From the NCBI RefSeq assembly GCF_000708265.2, contig NZ_JCKI01000005.1, forward strand, positions 372,001 through 436,000: a stretch of 64,000 bases of DNA. Reading direction: 5' to 3'. The number at the start of each line of letters is the position of its first letter. Position 1 is the first letter of the stretch. A program made the translations under genes and the position numbers. Source of the stretch: Pedobacter sp. R20-19 (GTDB lineage: Bacteria > Bacteroidota > Bacteroidia > Sphingobacteriales > Sphingobacteriaceae). The notes under the pieces were generated by a model. That model did no database searches, was not told the origin of the DNA, and worked only from the letters and a program-made list of their open reading frames with translations. Shown here in pieces: positions 33,813 to 42,692 of the stretch.

Positions 33813-36794
33813 ATGAGAGTATTTTACCTGTTAAAACAGGGGCTTTTGGTGCTGTTAGTTTTTTCAGCATTAATCGTAAAAGCACAATCCGGATCAATTT
33901 CCGGAAAAGTGCTTGATGAAACCGGTCTGCCATTACCTGGTGCTTCTGTGGTTTTAAAAGGTACCACCAGAAGTACATCAACAGATGGTTCCGGAAATTT
34001 CAAACTTGCAGGTTTATCGAATGGTTCGGTAACTTTATCTGCCAGCTTTATTGGCTATCAAACACTTGATAAAGCAGTAAGTGTTGCTGGAAATGCTACA
34101 GTTAACTTTCAATTGGTACCAGATGCGCAAAAACTGAATGAGGTGGTGGTTATCGGTTACGGTACTGCCGAAAAGAAAAACTTAACGGGTTCTATAACCA
34201 CGGTAAGTGCAAAAGATTTTCAGAAAGGTACCATTACCAATCCAGAACAACTAATTCAAGGAAAAGTAGCAGGTGTTAACATTATTTCTGGTGGTGGTGC
34301 ACCTGGTTCGGGAAGTCAGATCCGTATCCGTGGTGGCGCATCTTTGAATGCAAGCAACGATCCGCTTATTGTGGTAGATGGTGTTCCTTTTAGTGGAAAC
34401 AGCATTGGCAATGCGCCGAGTCCGCTTTCATTAATTAACCCGAACGACATTGAAACCTTTACCGTGTTAAAGGATGCCAATGCAACCGCAATTTATGGTT
34501 CAAGAGCATCAAATGGTGTTATCTTAATTACCACCAAAAAAGGTAGTTCTGGTGCGCCGGTAATTAATTTTAGCACCAATAATTCTATTGCTACGGTTGC
34601 TAAAAAAGTAGATGTGTTTTCTGCAGATCAGGTTCGTGCTTATGTAAATGCAAATGGAACAGCTGCCCAGAAAGCACTGCTTGGTACCGCCAGCACCGAT
34701 TGGCAAGATGAAATTTATCAGAATGCCTTCTCTACAGATAATAATTTAAGCATCGCCGGATCGTTTAAAGGTGTTCCTTACCGTGTTTCTGCAGGCTATC
34801 TGGATCAGGATGGTGTAGTCATCACCGGAAAACTTAAAAGGGCAACTGGTGGATTTACTTTATCGCCGCGTTTGTTCAAAGATCACTTAAAAATTGATTT
34901 AAGTTTAAAAGGAACGCTAAGCAATTCTCAATATCCAAATGATGCAGCCATTCAAAATGCCATTCAATTTGATCCGACACAGCCAGTTTACGCTGATAAT
35001 AAATTTGGAGGTTATTTCGAGTGGATTTCAGGTACCGGAGCAGCAGCTGTTCCTAACCCGAATGCGCCACGTAATCCGGTTGCTTTAATCAGACAGCAAA
35101 ATAATCAAGGTGACGTGGCCAGAAGTTTTGGTAATGCAAGGTTTGATTATTCATTTCACTTCTTGCCAGAATTACATGCGAATTTAAACTTAGGTTATGA
35201 TATTTCTAAAGGCACTGGTTCTACTGCTGTACCCATTTATGCAGCACAACGAGCATCAACCAATGGTTATTACGAAAGCAGACAAAATACTGGTTCTGAT
35301 AAATTTTCAGAGTTTTATTTAAATTATGCCAAAACTGTAGAAAGTATTAAAAGTAGATTTGATGTTACCGCCGGATATGGTTATTACGATAACTCAACCA
35401 CCAACTTTTATTATCCTACATACCGTGGAACTGGCGAAATATTAACTACGCCGGTATTCTTAAATGCGGTAGAAAGACAAAAACTACTTTCTTACTATGG
35501 CAGGTTTGTTTATACCCTTGCTGATAAGTATATCCTTTCAGGAACCATGCGTGCAGATGCATCTTCCAGATTTTCGGAAGCTAACCGTTGGGGATATTTC
35601 CCTTCCGCTGGCTTTACCTGGAGAATTATTGGAGAGAATTTTTTAAAGGATAGCAAAGTGGTATCTGATTTAAAATTGAGATTAAGTTATGGTGAAACCG
35701 GAAACAAAGACGGTGAAACGATTGGTAACTACAATTATCTTTCCAGATACTATGCCAATACCAATCAGGGTCAATATCAGGTTGGAAACAGTTTTTACAA
35801 TTATTATAGCCCTGCCGGATACGATCCGGACATGAAATGGGAAACCACTACCACCTATAATGCAGGCTTGGATTACGGTTTCTTAAAAGGAAGATTATAT
35901 GGAAGTGTTGATGTGTATTACAAAAAAACAAAAGACTTACTTAGTACAATTAACATCCCGGTAGGTACAAATTTTAGCAATTTACTGACAACCAACGTAG
36001 GGAATATGGAAGTAAAAGGTGCTGAAGCCAGCTTAAATTTTGTGGCCATCCAGAAAGAAAACGTGACATGGGAGTTTGGGGTAAATGCAGCTTACAACAA
36101 AAGAAAAATTACCAATTTAACTTTAAATCCTGATGCAGGATCGAAGGTTGGTGCCGGAGACATTACCGGTGGTACCGGAAATACATTAAAATGGAATGCT
36201 GTTAACCAGGTTCCAAGTGCTTTCTTTGTTTACAAACAAGTGTATAATGCAAATGGAATGCCTTTAGAAGGAATTTATGAAGATTTAAATGGCGATGGTA
36301 TCATTAATACCAACGATCAATATTTCTACAAATCACCAGATCCAAACTTCACTTTTGGCTTCAATACATCATTCACTTACAAGAAATGGACAGCCACTAC
36401 GGTATTGAGGGCTAGTATTGGTAACTATGTTTATGATAATATCTCTTCAAACTTTGGCATTAGAAATAACATCTTAAGCACCCAGGGAATTTTAAATAAT
36501 GCAGGTGTAGATTTGTATAATACCAATTTCTCCGGAAGTTCTGGTATCCAGTATTTGAGTGATTACTTTATCAAAAATGCATCCTTCTTAAAAATGGATA
36601 ACGTTGGCCTATCTTATAATGTTGGTAAATTGTCTAGAAACAGCAATACCACTATGCGAATTTCAGCGAACGTGCAAAATGTATTTATCGTATCTGATTA
36701 CAAAGGTTTAGATCCTGAATTATCTACAGGTATTGATTTCAATTTATATCCAAGACCTAGAACCTATACTTTGGGTTTAAATGTTGGTTTTTAA
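33813..36794 (+). CDS. susC: SusC/RagA TonB-dependent outer-membrane transporter
   Basis: 993 aa. The signal peptide (residues 1-24, ending VKAQ) precedes a carboxypeptidase-regulatory-like domain (SGSISGKVLDETGLPLPGAS, about 25-110), the SusC-specific plug start LNEVVVIGYGTAEKKNLTGS, the plug domain with QIRIRGGASLNASNDPLIVV and VLKDANATAIYGSRASNGVI, and a 22-strand barrel ending in an aromatic residue (TYTLGLNVGF). With SusD it forms the pedal-bin complex importing oligosaccharides with TonB energy. First gene of the operon under the LacI operators; susD follows 18 bases later. Substrate (maltodextrin/starch) is inferred from the neighbours. Confidence 0.95.
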   Translation: MRVFYLLKQGLLVLLVFSALIVKAQSGSISGKVLDETGLPLPGASVVLKGTTRSTSTDGSGNFKLAGLSNGSVTLSASFIGYQTLDKAVSVAGNATVNFQLVPDAQKLNEVVVIGYGTAEKKNLTGSITTVSAKDFQKGTITNPEQLIQGKVAGVNIISGGGAPGSGSQIRIRGGASLNASNDPLIVVDGVPFSGNSIGNAPSPLSLINPNDIETFTVLKDANATAIYGSRASNGVILITTKKGSSGAPVINFSTNNSIATVAKKVDVFSADQVRAYVNANGTAAQKALLGTASTDWQDEIYQNAFSTDNNLSIAGSFKGVPYRVSAGYLDQDGVVITGKLKRATGGFTLSPRLFKDHLKIDLSLKGTLSNSQYPNDAAIQNAIQFDPTQPVYADNKFGGYFEWISGTGAAAVPNPNAPRNPVALIRQQNNQGDVARSFGNARFDYSFHFLPELHANLNLGYDISKGTGSTAVPIYAAQRASTNGYYESRQNTGSDKFSEFYLNYAKTVESIKSRFDVTAGYGYYDNSTTNFYYPTYRGTGEILTTPVFLNAVERQKLLSYYGRFVYTLADKYILSGTMRADASSRFSEANRWGYFPSAGFTWRIIGENFLKDSKVVSDLKLRLSYGETGNKDGETIGNYNYLSRYYANTNQGQYQVGNSFYNYYSPAGYDPDMKWETTTTYNAGLDYGFLKGRLYGSVDVYYKKTKDLLSTINIPVGTNFSNLLTTNVGNMEVKGAEASLNFVAIQKENVTWEFGVNAAYNKRKITNLTLNPDAGSKVGAGDITGGTGNTLKWNAVNQVPSAFFVYKQVYNANGMPLEGIYEDLNGDGIINTNDQYFYKSPDPNFTFGFNTSFTYKKWTATTVLRASIGNYVYDNISSNFGIRNNILSTQGILNNAGVDLYNTNFSGSSGIQYLSDYFIKNASFLKMDNVGLSYNVGKLSRNSNTTMRISANVQNVFIVSDYKGLDPELSTGIDFNLYPRPRTYTLGLNVGF

Positions 36795-36812
36795 TATCAA
36801 AGAAACATAAAA

Positions 36813-38405
36813 ATGAAAAATTCATTTAAAATTATATTAGCATCAGGATTTCTGCTTTTATCTTTAAATTCATGCAAAAAAGAGGATTTAAATTTAAAGC
36901 CAACCAATGATGTTACCGCCGATGATGTGTACGCCACTCCGGCAGGATATAAAAATAGTTTGGTTAAATTGTATGCAACCTATGCCTTAACCAGTCCTTC
37001 GGGTTCTGATAATAGCGATGTTGGTGGATTAAATGCAGGTTTTTCCGATTTTTTTCGGTTATTCTGGACATCACAGGAACTGACCACTGATGAGGCCATT
37101 TGCGCTTGGGGTGATGTAGGGATTCCCGAATTAAATTACAGCATACCAAGTAATGACAATCAGTTTTTAAGAGGTTTATATTCCAGAAGTTTATTACAGA
37201 TTACTTTCTGTAACGAATTTTTAAGAGAGAGTACTCCCGAAAAACTGGCTAGTCGCAACATTACAGGTGCAGATGCTACTGCAATTACCAGGTATCGTGC
37301 TGAAGCACGTTTTCTACGAGCTTTTCAATATTGGGTATTGTTGGATGCCTTTGGTAATCCACCTTTCGTAACCGAAGATGATAACATTGGTAAAATAGCG
37401 CCTAAACAAATTCAGAGGGCAGCCTTATTCAGCTATGTTGAATCTGAGTTGAAAGCCATAGAAGGCGATTTAGCAGATGCACGTACAAATGATTACGGCC
37501 GTGCAGATAAAGGTGCAGATTGGGCTTTATTGGCAAGATTGTATTTAAATGCACAGGTTTATACGGGCACAGCAAAATATACTGAAGCCATTACCTATTC
37601 AAGTAAAGTTATTGCATCAAGCTATACTTTGAAATCTAATTACATGGATTTATTTAAAGCGGATAATGATAAAAACAATACAGAGAATATCTTAACCATT
37701 AATTACGATGGCGTTAACGGAACAAATTATGGAGGAACTACTTTCTTAATTAATGCGGCCATTAATGCAGATATGCTACCTGCTACTTATGGCGTTCCAA
37801 ACGGCGGATGGGGCGGTAACAGAACCCGTCAGAATTTACCAGCATTATTTCCTGATGCCAATGGAACAGCCGATAAACGAGGTGTTTTCTTTGGTACAAA
37901 AAATACGATAGATGATGTAGGTACCTTTACCGATGGCTTACGTGTAACGAAGTTCAAAAACATTACTTCAGGAACGGGGACAACCCCTGCATCTTTAAAT
38001 GGCGTATTCAGTGCTATGGATTTTGCTTTATTCCGTTTAGCAGAGCAATATTTAATTTATGGTGAAGCTGTTGCGCGTGGTGGTTCAGGCGGTAGCGCAG
38101 CGCAGGCTTTAACCTACGTAAATGCATTACGTTTCAGGGCTTATGGAAATACATCAGGTAATGTGAGTGCTGCGGCATTGACAACTGATTTTTACCTGGA
38201 TGAACGTGGACGTGAGTTATACTGGGAAGGACATCGCCGTACAGATTTAGTGCGCTTTGGAAAATATGCAGGCTCTACCTATTTGTGGCCATATAAAGGT
38301 GGTGTAAAAGCTGGTGCGTCTATTCCAACATACCGCAATATTTTCGCCCTTCCAACAGCAGATTTAATTGCCAATCCAAATCTGGTTCAAAACACAGGTT
38401 ATTAA
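36813..38405 (+). CDS. susD: SusD/RagB surface glycan-binding lipoprotein
   Basis: 530 aa. The lipobox LNSC (Cys21) is followed by KKEDLNLKPTNDVTADDVYA. The TPR-rich SusD fold is visible as YRAEARFLRAFQYWVLLDAF (about 162-181), the helical repeat ADWALLARLYLNAQVYTG, and the C-terminal LAEQYLIYGEAVARGG and DERGRELYWEGHRRTDLVRF, both classic SusD signatures. It forms the extracellular lid of SusC and captures oligosaccharide. It is placed as usual immediately after susC. Confidence 0.95.
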   Translation: MKNSFKIILASGFLLLSLNSCKKEDLNLKPTNDVTADDVYATPAGYKNSLVKLYATYALTSPSGSDNSDVGGLNAGFSDFFRLFWTSQELTTDEAICAWGDVGIPELNYSIPSNDNQFLRGLYSRSLLQITFCNEFLRESTPEKLASRNITGADATAITRYRAEARFLRAFQYWVLLDAFGNPPFVTEDDNIGKIAPKQIQRAALFSYVESELKAIEGDLADARTNDYGRADKGADWALLARLYLNAQVYTGTAKYTEAITYSSKVIASSYTLKSNYMDLFKADNDKNNTENILTINYDGVNGTNYGGTTFLINAAINADMLPATYGVPNGGWGGNRTRQNLPALFPDANGTADKRGVFFGTKNTIDDVGTFTDGLRVTKFKNITSGTGTTPASLNGVFSAMDFALFRLAEQYLIYGEAVARGGSGGSAAQALTYVNALRFRAYGNTSGNVSAAALTTDFYLDERGRELYWEGHRRTDLVRFGKYAGSTYLWPYKGGVKAGASIPTYRNIFALPTADLIANPNLVQNTGY

Positions 38406-38424
38406 TCTTAATCTTCAATAAGAT

Positions 38425-39438
38425 ATGAAATCAAAATTATTCAAATCCCTGGCTTTAGGTTTAATGGCCTTATCGCTATGGTCTTGCAAAAAGGACGAAA
38501 CACAAACTGTTTCCAATGTTGCGCCTGCAGGTACTTTAACGGCTTCGTCAACTAACCTAAATTTGGTGCAATCAAATGGTACGCAAGCTGCGGTAACCTT
38601 AAGCTTTCCGCTCTCAACCGTTACAGGTTACGTGATTCCGGTAACTTCAACCTTACAGTTTGATTTAAAAGGGAAAAACTTTAGTGCACCTACAGAGATT
38701 GTATTAACCAAAGGTTCTTACGCACCAACCATTTCACAGTTTAATAACATGATTTTGGCTTTAGGTGGTACAGTAGGTAAACCTGCACAAGTAGAGGTGA
38801 GGTTAAAATCTGGCGCAGCCGTAAATGATTTAACGTATTCTAATGTGGTTACTTTAAGTGCAACACCATATTTAGCTTCAGCATGGATTTATTTACCTGG
38901 TGCTTATCAAGGTTGGGAACCAACTACTGCCGATAGTTTAGTCTCTTTATCCAGCAATGGAATCTATACCGGAATGATTGCCTTTACAACAGGCAACCTC
39001 GCTTTCAAAATTACGCCGGGTAAGAAATGGGATGGTGCTTTTGGTGATGCAGGATCAGGAAATATCAGTACTACAGGTGGCGACCTGAAAGCTGCTGAAG
39101 CTGGAGTAAAACAGGTAACAGTAGATTTAAATAAAAATACTATTGCCTTTGGTACACCAAATGAATGGTCGATTATTGGTGATGCTACACCAGGTGGTTG
39201 GACAACAGACACAGATATGAAAGTAACCAATGATGGCAAAGCCAACTTTTATACCATTAAAACCAACTTAACAGTAGGTGCATTAAAATTCAGATTCCAG
39301 CATGATTGGGCAGTTAATTTAGGTGGTGCACTGGCAAGCTTAACCACTGGTGGTGATAATATTGCAATTACTGCCGCTGGCACTTATACCATTACATTAG
39401 ACGTTGCTGCTAAAAAAGCAACATTAATTAAAAACTAA
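38425..39438 (+). CDS. susE: SusE/SusF-like starch-binding lipoprotein
   Basis: 337 aa. Lipoprotein signal with Cys21 (LWSCKKDETQ). An Ig-like N-terminal SusE domain (about 30-145: GTLTASSTNLNLVQSNGTQA onwards) is followed by two starch-binding-type beta-sandwiches, each beginning with the same logic: AWIYLPGAYQGWEPTTADS and NEWSIIGDATPGGWTTDTDM, both with an aromatic/Trp face. It would add surface affinity for alpha-glucan. It is 19 bases after susD and just before the GH13 gene, as in Sus operons. Confidence 0.87.
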   Translation: MKSKLFKSLALGLMALSLWSCKKDETQTVSNVAPAGTLTASSTNLNLVQSNGTQAAVTLSFPLSTVTGYVIPVTSTLQFDLKGKNFSAPTEIVLTKGSYAPTISQFNNMILALGGTVGKPAQVEVRLKSGAAVNDLTYSNVVTLSATPYLASAWIYLPGAYQGWEPTTADSLVSLSSNGIYTGMIAFTTGNLAFKITPGKKWDGAFGDAGSGNISTTGGDLKAAEAGVKQVTVDLNKNTIAFGTPNEWSIIGDATPGGWTTDTDMKVTNDGKANFYTIKTNLTVGALKFRFQHDWAVNLGGALASLTTGGDNIAITAAGTYTITLDVAAKKATLIKN

Positions 39439-39500
39439 TCATAACCATATACCCGGAAGAACAATGTTCTTCTGGGATTTTTATCCTTATATTTTTCAGC

Positions 39501-41411
39501 ATGATCAAATTCGAAACTTCATCATCTTTTTTTATAGCTCTTTCTCATTCATCAAATTTTGCTGGAATAAAAAAAATATTGATCACCCTGCTCATCCTTT
39601 TTTCCGGCATTAATTTATCTGCGCAAAAACTGGAACGTGTAGAACCCATGTTTTGGTTTACAGGTATGCACAATCCGGCATTGCAACTCCTTATACATGG
39701 TGAAAACATTGCAGCAAGTACCGTATCGTTAACTTACCCGGGTGTAAAGCTGGTGAAGGTTAATAAAGTCGAGAATCCCAATTACCTTTTTTTGGATTTA
39801 ACCATTGCCTCAACGGCTAAGGCTGGAAAATTTCCAATTAACTTTACCGTTAACGGAAAAAAAATATTAAACTACATCTATGTATTGAAAAATCGCGATA
39901 AAAGCGAAGAAAGAATTCAGGGCGTAACACAAAAAGATTTTATTTACTTATTAATGCCAGATCGTTTCTCGAATGGCGATAAAAGTAATGATGTGGTAAA
40001 AGGATTAGCCGAAACCACACTCAACCGGGATAGCATGTATTACCGTCACGGTGGCGATCTTCAGGGCGTGATCAATCACCTGGATTACCTGAAAGATTTA
40101 GGCATTACCACCGTTTGGATGACTCCTGAAATTGAAAATGACATGTCCAAAGCTTCTTATCATGGTTATGCCGTAACCGATCATTATAAAATTGATCCCC
40201 GCTACGGAACGAATGAACTATTTAAAAAATATATAGAAACTGCTCATGCTAAAGGCATGAAGGTGATTAAAGATATTGTACACAACCATATTGGAACCGG
40301 ACATTGGTTTTATAAAGATTTACCGATGAAAAGCTGGGTGCACCAATGGCCAAAATATACACAAACAAGCTATCGCGATCAGGCGGTAATGGATACACAT
40401 GCTTCACAGGCAGATCGAAAAAAAATGCTCGATGGCTGGTTTGTGCCTTCTATGCCCGATTTGGATGAGCAAAACCCTTTCGTGCAAAATTACCTCACTC
40501 AAAATCACATCTGGTGGATTGAGTATGCAGGTATTGATGGATTACGTTTAGATACTTATCCATATAACGATCCGGCATATATGGCCGATTGGGCTTTAAA
40601 GTTAAAAGCCGAATTTCCTAACCTGTCTATCTTTGGCGAGACCTTTGTAAATGGCGTAGCCAACCAGGCTTACTTTACAGAAGGAAATACAGTAAACCGG
40701 GGTTTCAACACCCATTTACCAGGCATTACCGATATGGCGGTGAAAGATGGGATTTATGAAGTTCTAAATGGCAAAAACGGCTGGACTGATGGTGTGAACC
40801 GATTATATGATGTTTTGGCGCATGATTTTCTATATCAAGACCCCACAAAAAATTGCATTGCTTTGGATAACCATGATATGAGCCGTTTTTATTCGCTGGT
40901 AAATGAAGATTTCGATAAATATAAAATGGGCATGGCCATGTTGCTTACCACGCGTGGCATTCCTCAAATGTATTATGGTACCGAAATTCTGATGAAAAAT
41001 TTCTCTAATCCTGATGGATTGGTTCGTTCAGATTTTCCTGGCGGATGGCCTGGCGATAAAAAGGATAAGTTCCTGGCAAACGGCCGAACAAACAAAGAAA
41101 ATGAGGCATTTAATTTTGTAAAAACTTTAGCCAATTATCGCAAAAACAGTGTTGCTTTACAAACAGGAAAATTAATGCAATTTGTACCAGAAGATGATGT
41201 TTATGTTTATTTTCGTTACAATGAAAATGCAAAAGGAACCGTTATGGTGGTGGTGAATAACACGGAGAAAGCAAAGACATTAAACACTGATCGCTTTGCA
41301 GAAAGAATAAATGGGATAACGATTGCGAAAAATGTGATTTTGGGTGAAAGTCAATCCATTAAAGAAATTAAAGTGCCAGCAAAGACAACGTTGGTTTTAG
41401 AATTGAATTAA
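39501..41411 (+). CDS. GH13 alpha-amylase family enzyme, SusA/neopullulanase-like
   Basis: 636 aa. The N-terminus MIKFETSSSFFIALSHSSNF is followed by the real hydrophobic signal KKILITLLILFSGINLSAQ, so it is exported; the exact start is uncertain. An N-terminal beta domain (about 45-135, EPMFWFTGMHNPALQLLIHG) precedes the TIM barrel. GH13 regions: DIVHNHIG, GLRLDTY with nucleophile Asp351, FGETF with acid/base Glu380, and LDNHD (457-459). MPDLDEQNPFV is typical of the neopullulanase/cyclomaltodextrinase group. It would cut maltodextrins, probably in the periplasm after SusCD import. Confidence 0.92.
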   Translation: MIKFETSSSFFIALSHSSNFAGIKKILITLLILFSGINLSAQKLERVEPMFWFTGMHNPALQLLIHGENIAASTVSLTYPGVKLVKVNKVENPNYLFLDLTIASTAKAGKFPINFTVNGKKILNYIYVLKNRDKSEERIQGVTQKDFIYLLMPDRFSNGDKSNDVVKGLAETTLNRDSMYYRHGGDLQGVINHLDYLKDLGITTVWMTPEIENDMSKASYHGYAVTDHYKIDPRYGTNELFKKYIETAHAKGMKVIKDIVHNHIGTGHWFYKDLPMKSWVHQWPKYTQTSYRDQAVMDTHASQADRKKMLDGWFVPSMPDLDEQNPFVQNYLTQNHIWWIEYAGIDGLRLDTYPYNDPAYMADWALKLKAEFPNLSIFGETFVNGVANQAYFTEGNTVNRGFNTHLPGITDMAVKDGIYEVLNGKNGWTDGVNRLYDVLAHDFLYQDPTKNCIALDNHDMSRFYSLVNEDFDKYKMGMAMLLTTRGIPQMYYGTEILMKNFSNPDGLVRSDFPGGWPGDKKDKFLANGRTNKENEAFNFVKTLANYRKNSVALQTGKLMQFVPEDDVYVYFRYNENAKGTVMVVVNNTEKAKTLNTDRFAERINGITIAKNVILGESQSIKEIKVPAKTTLVLELN

Positions 41412-41428
41412 GATTGAAGCTTAAAGCG

Positions 41429-41820
41429 AAAAGCTGAAAGACTAAAGTGAAAAGCCAGGTAAGCATCCTGTCTTGATACTAACTAAAAAGCTAAAAGACT
41501 AAAGTGAAAAGCCAGATAGGCGCCCTATTTTGATACTTACTAAAAAGCTAAAAGACTAAAGTGAAAGCCAGATATGCGCCCTATCTTGATACTAACTAAA
41601 AAGCTAAAAGACTAAAGTGAAAAGCCAGATATGCGCCTTATCTTGATACTAACTAAAAAGCTGAAAGACTAAAGCGAAAAGCCAGATATGCGCCTTATCT
41701 TGATACTAACTAAAAAGCTAAAAGACTAAAGTGAAAAGCCAGGTAAGCATCCTGTCTTGATACTAACTATAAAGCTAAAAGACTAAAGTGAAAGCCAGGT
41801 AAGCATCCTGTCTTGATACT
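41429..41820 (+). repeat. seven-unit 56-57 bp tandem repeat
   Basis: Units begin at 41429, 41485, 41542, 41598, 41655, 41712 and 41769. Each reads AAAAAGCTAAAAGACTAAAG, then TGAAAAGCCAG, a variable centre, and CTTGATACTAACT. There are two centre types: GGTAAGCATCCTGT (units 1, 6, 7) and GATATGCGCCTTAT or similar (units 2-5). In both, the sequence either side of the centre can pair. No spacers, no coding potential. It fills the whole gap between the GH13 gene and the beta-phosphoglucomutase gene. Confidence 0.93.
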
Positions 41821-41848
41821 TGATACTAACTACTCGATACTAATTACA

Positions 41849-42535
41849 ATGCAAAAAGAACTCCAAACTCCAAACGCCAGCCCTCAAACTCGAATTAAAG
41901 CATGTCTTTTTGATCTTGATGGTGTACTGGTTGATACAGCCGTTTACCACTATCAAGCCTGGAAACGTTTAGCCAATACAATGGGTTTTGATTTTACGGA
42001 AGAACAAAATGAGCAATTAAAAGGCGTAAGCAGAGTAGAAAGCTTAAATAAAATTTTAGCCTGGGGTGGTGTAGAAAAAACTGAAGCAGAAAAGGAAGAA
42101 CTGGCTACATTAAAAAATAGCTGGTATGTAGAGATGATCACTAAAATGACACCTGCAGAAGTGCTTCCTGGAACGGTTGATTTTTTAACCGAAATTCATC
42201 AGGCAGGTTATAAACTGGCGCTCGGTTCAGCCAGTAAAAATTCAGGAATTATTTTAGAACGCACCCACCTGGCTCATTTCTTTGACGAAATTGTAGATGG
42301 AAATATGGTTACTAAATCTAAACCAGATCCAGAAGTTTTTCTTAAAGGTGCAGAACTGTTAGGCTTTAAACCAGAAGAATGTGTGGTTTTTGAAGATGCA
42401 GTAGCTGGTGTAGAAGCTGCAAAACGTGGTGGAATGAAAGCCATCGGGATTGGCGAAAAAAGTGTGCTTACCAAAGCTGATGTGGTGGTAAGCGGATTAG
42501 ACAAATTAACAGTTAAAGATTTAGAAGAATTATAA
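41849..42535 (+). CDS. pgmB: beta-phosphoglucomutase (HAD superfamily)
   Basis: 228 aa from the ATG at 41849; a longer reading would start inside the tandem repeat. It turns beta-glucose-1-phosphate into glucose-6-phosphate. HAD motif 1 is FDLDGVLVDT with nucleophile Asp22 and acid/base Asp24; the cap segment VYHYQAWKRLA follows, motif 2 is GSASKNS, motif 3 Lys is in KSKPDPEVFL, and motif 4 is FEDAVAGVEAA. The next gene is a GH65 maltose phosphorylase that makes exactly this substrate, so the assignment is strong. Confidence 0.92.
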   Translation: MQKELQTPNASPQTRIKACLFDLDGVLVDTAVYHYQAWKRLANTMGFDFTEEQNEQLKGVSRVESLNKILAWGGVEKTEAEKEELATLKNSWYVEMITKMTPAEVLPGTVDFLTEIHQAGYKLALGSASKNSGIILERTHLAHFFDEIVDGNMVTKSKPDPEVFLKGAELLGFKPEECVVFEDAVAGVEAAKRGGMKAIGIGEKSVLTKADVVVSGLDKLTVKDLEEL

Positions 42536-42538
42536 AAA

Positions 42539-42673
42539 AGTATCAGGTATTAAGTAGCAAGTATCAAGTTAAGGTTAATTCAAATTAACACCCAGTCTTG
42601 CTCCTCGCTACTACAATTGAGACTTAATAAGATTATAGAATAAGGTTTTGATTAAGTCTTGATACCTGATACT
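42539..42673. repeat. inverted repeat flanking the pgmB-GH65 gap
   Basis: AGTATCAGGTATTAAG (42539-42554) and CTTGATACCTGATACT (42658-42673) are inverted copies with 15 of 16 matches. They share GTATCAAG/CTTGATAC with the tandem repeat at 41.4 kb and with 60868-60901. Confidence 0.6.
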
Positions 42674-42692
42674 AACTACTCCATACTAGATT

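Noticed and set aside
33796..33981. Minus-strand open frame over the susC start
   Set aside because: Shadow of the susC coding sequence.
41429..41820. CRISPR array
   Set aside because: Units are contiguous 56-57 bp copies without unique spacers, and no cas genes are near.
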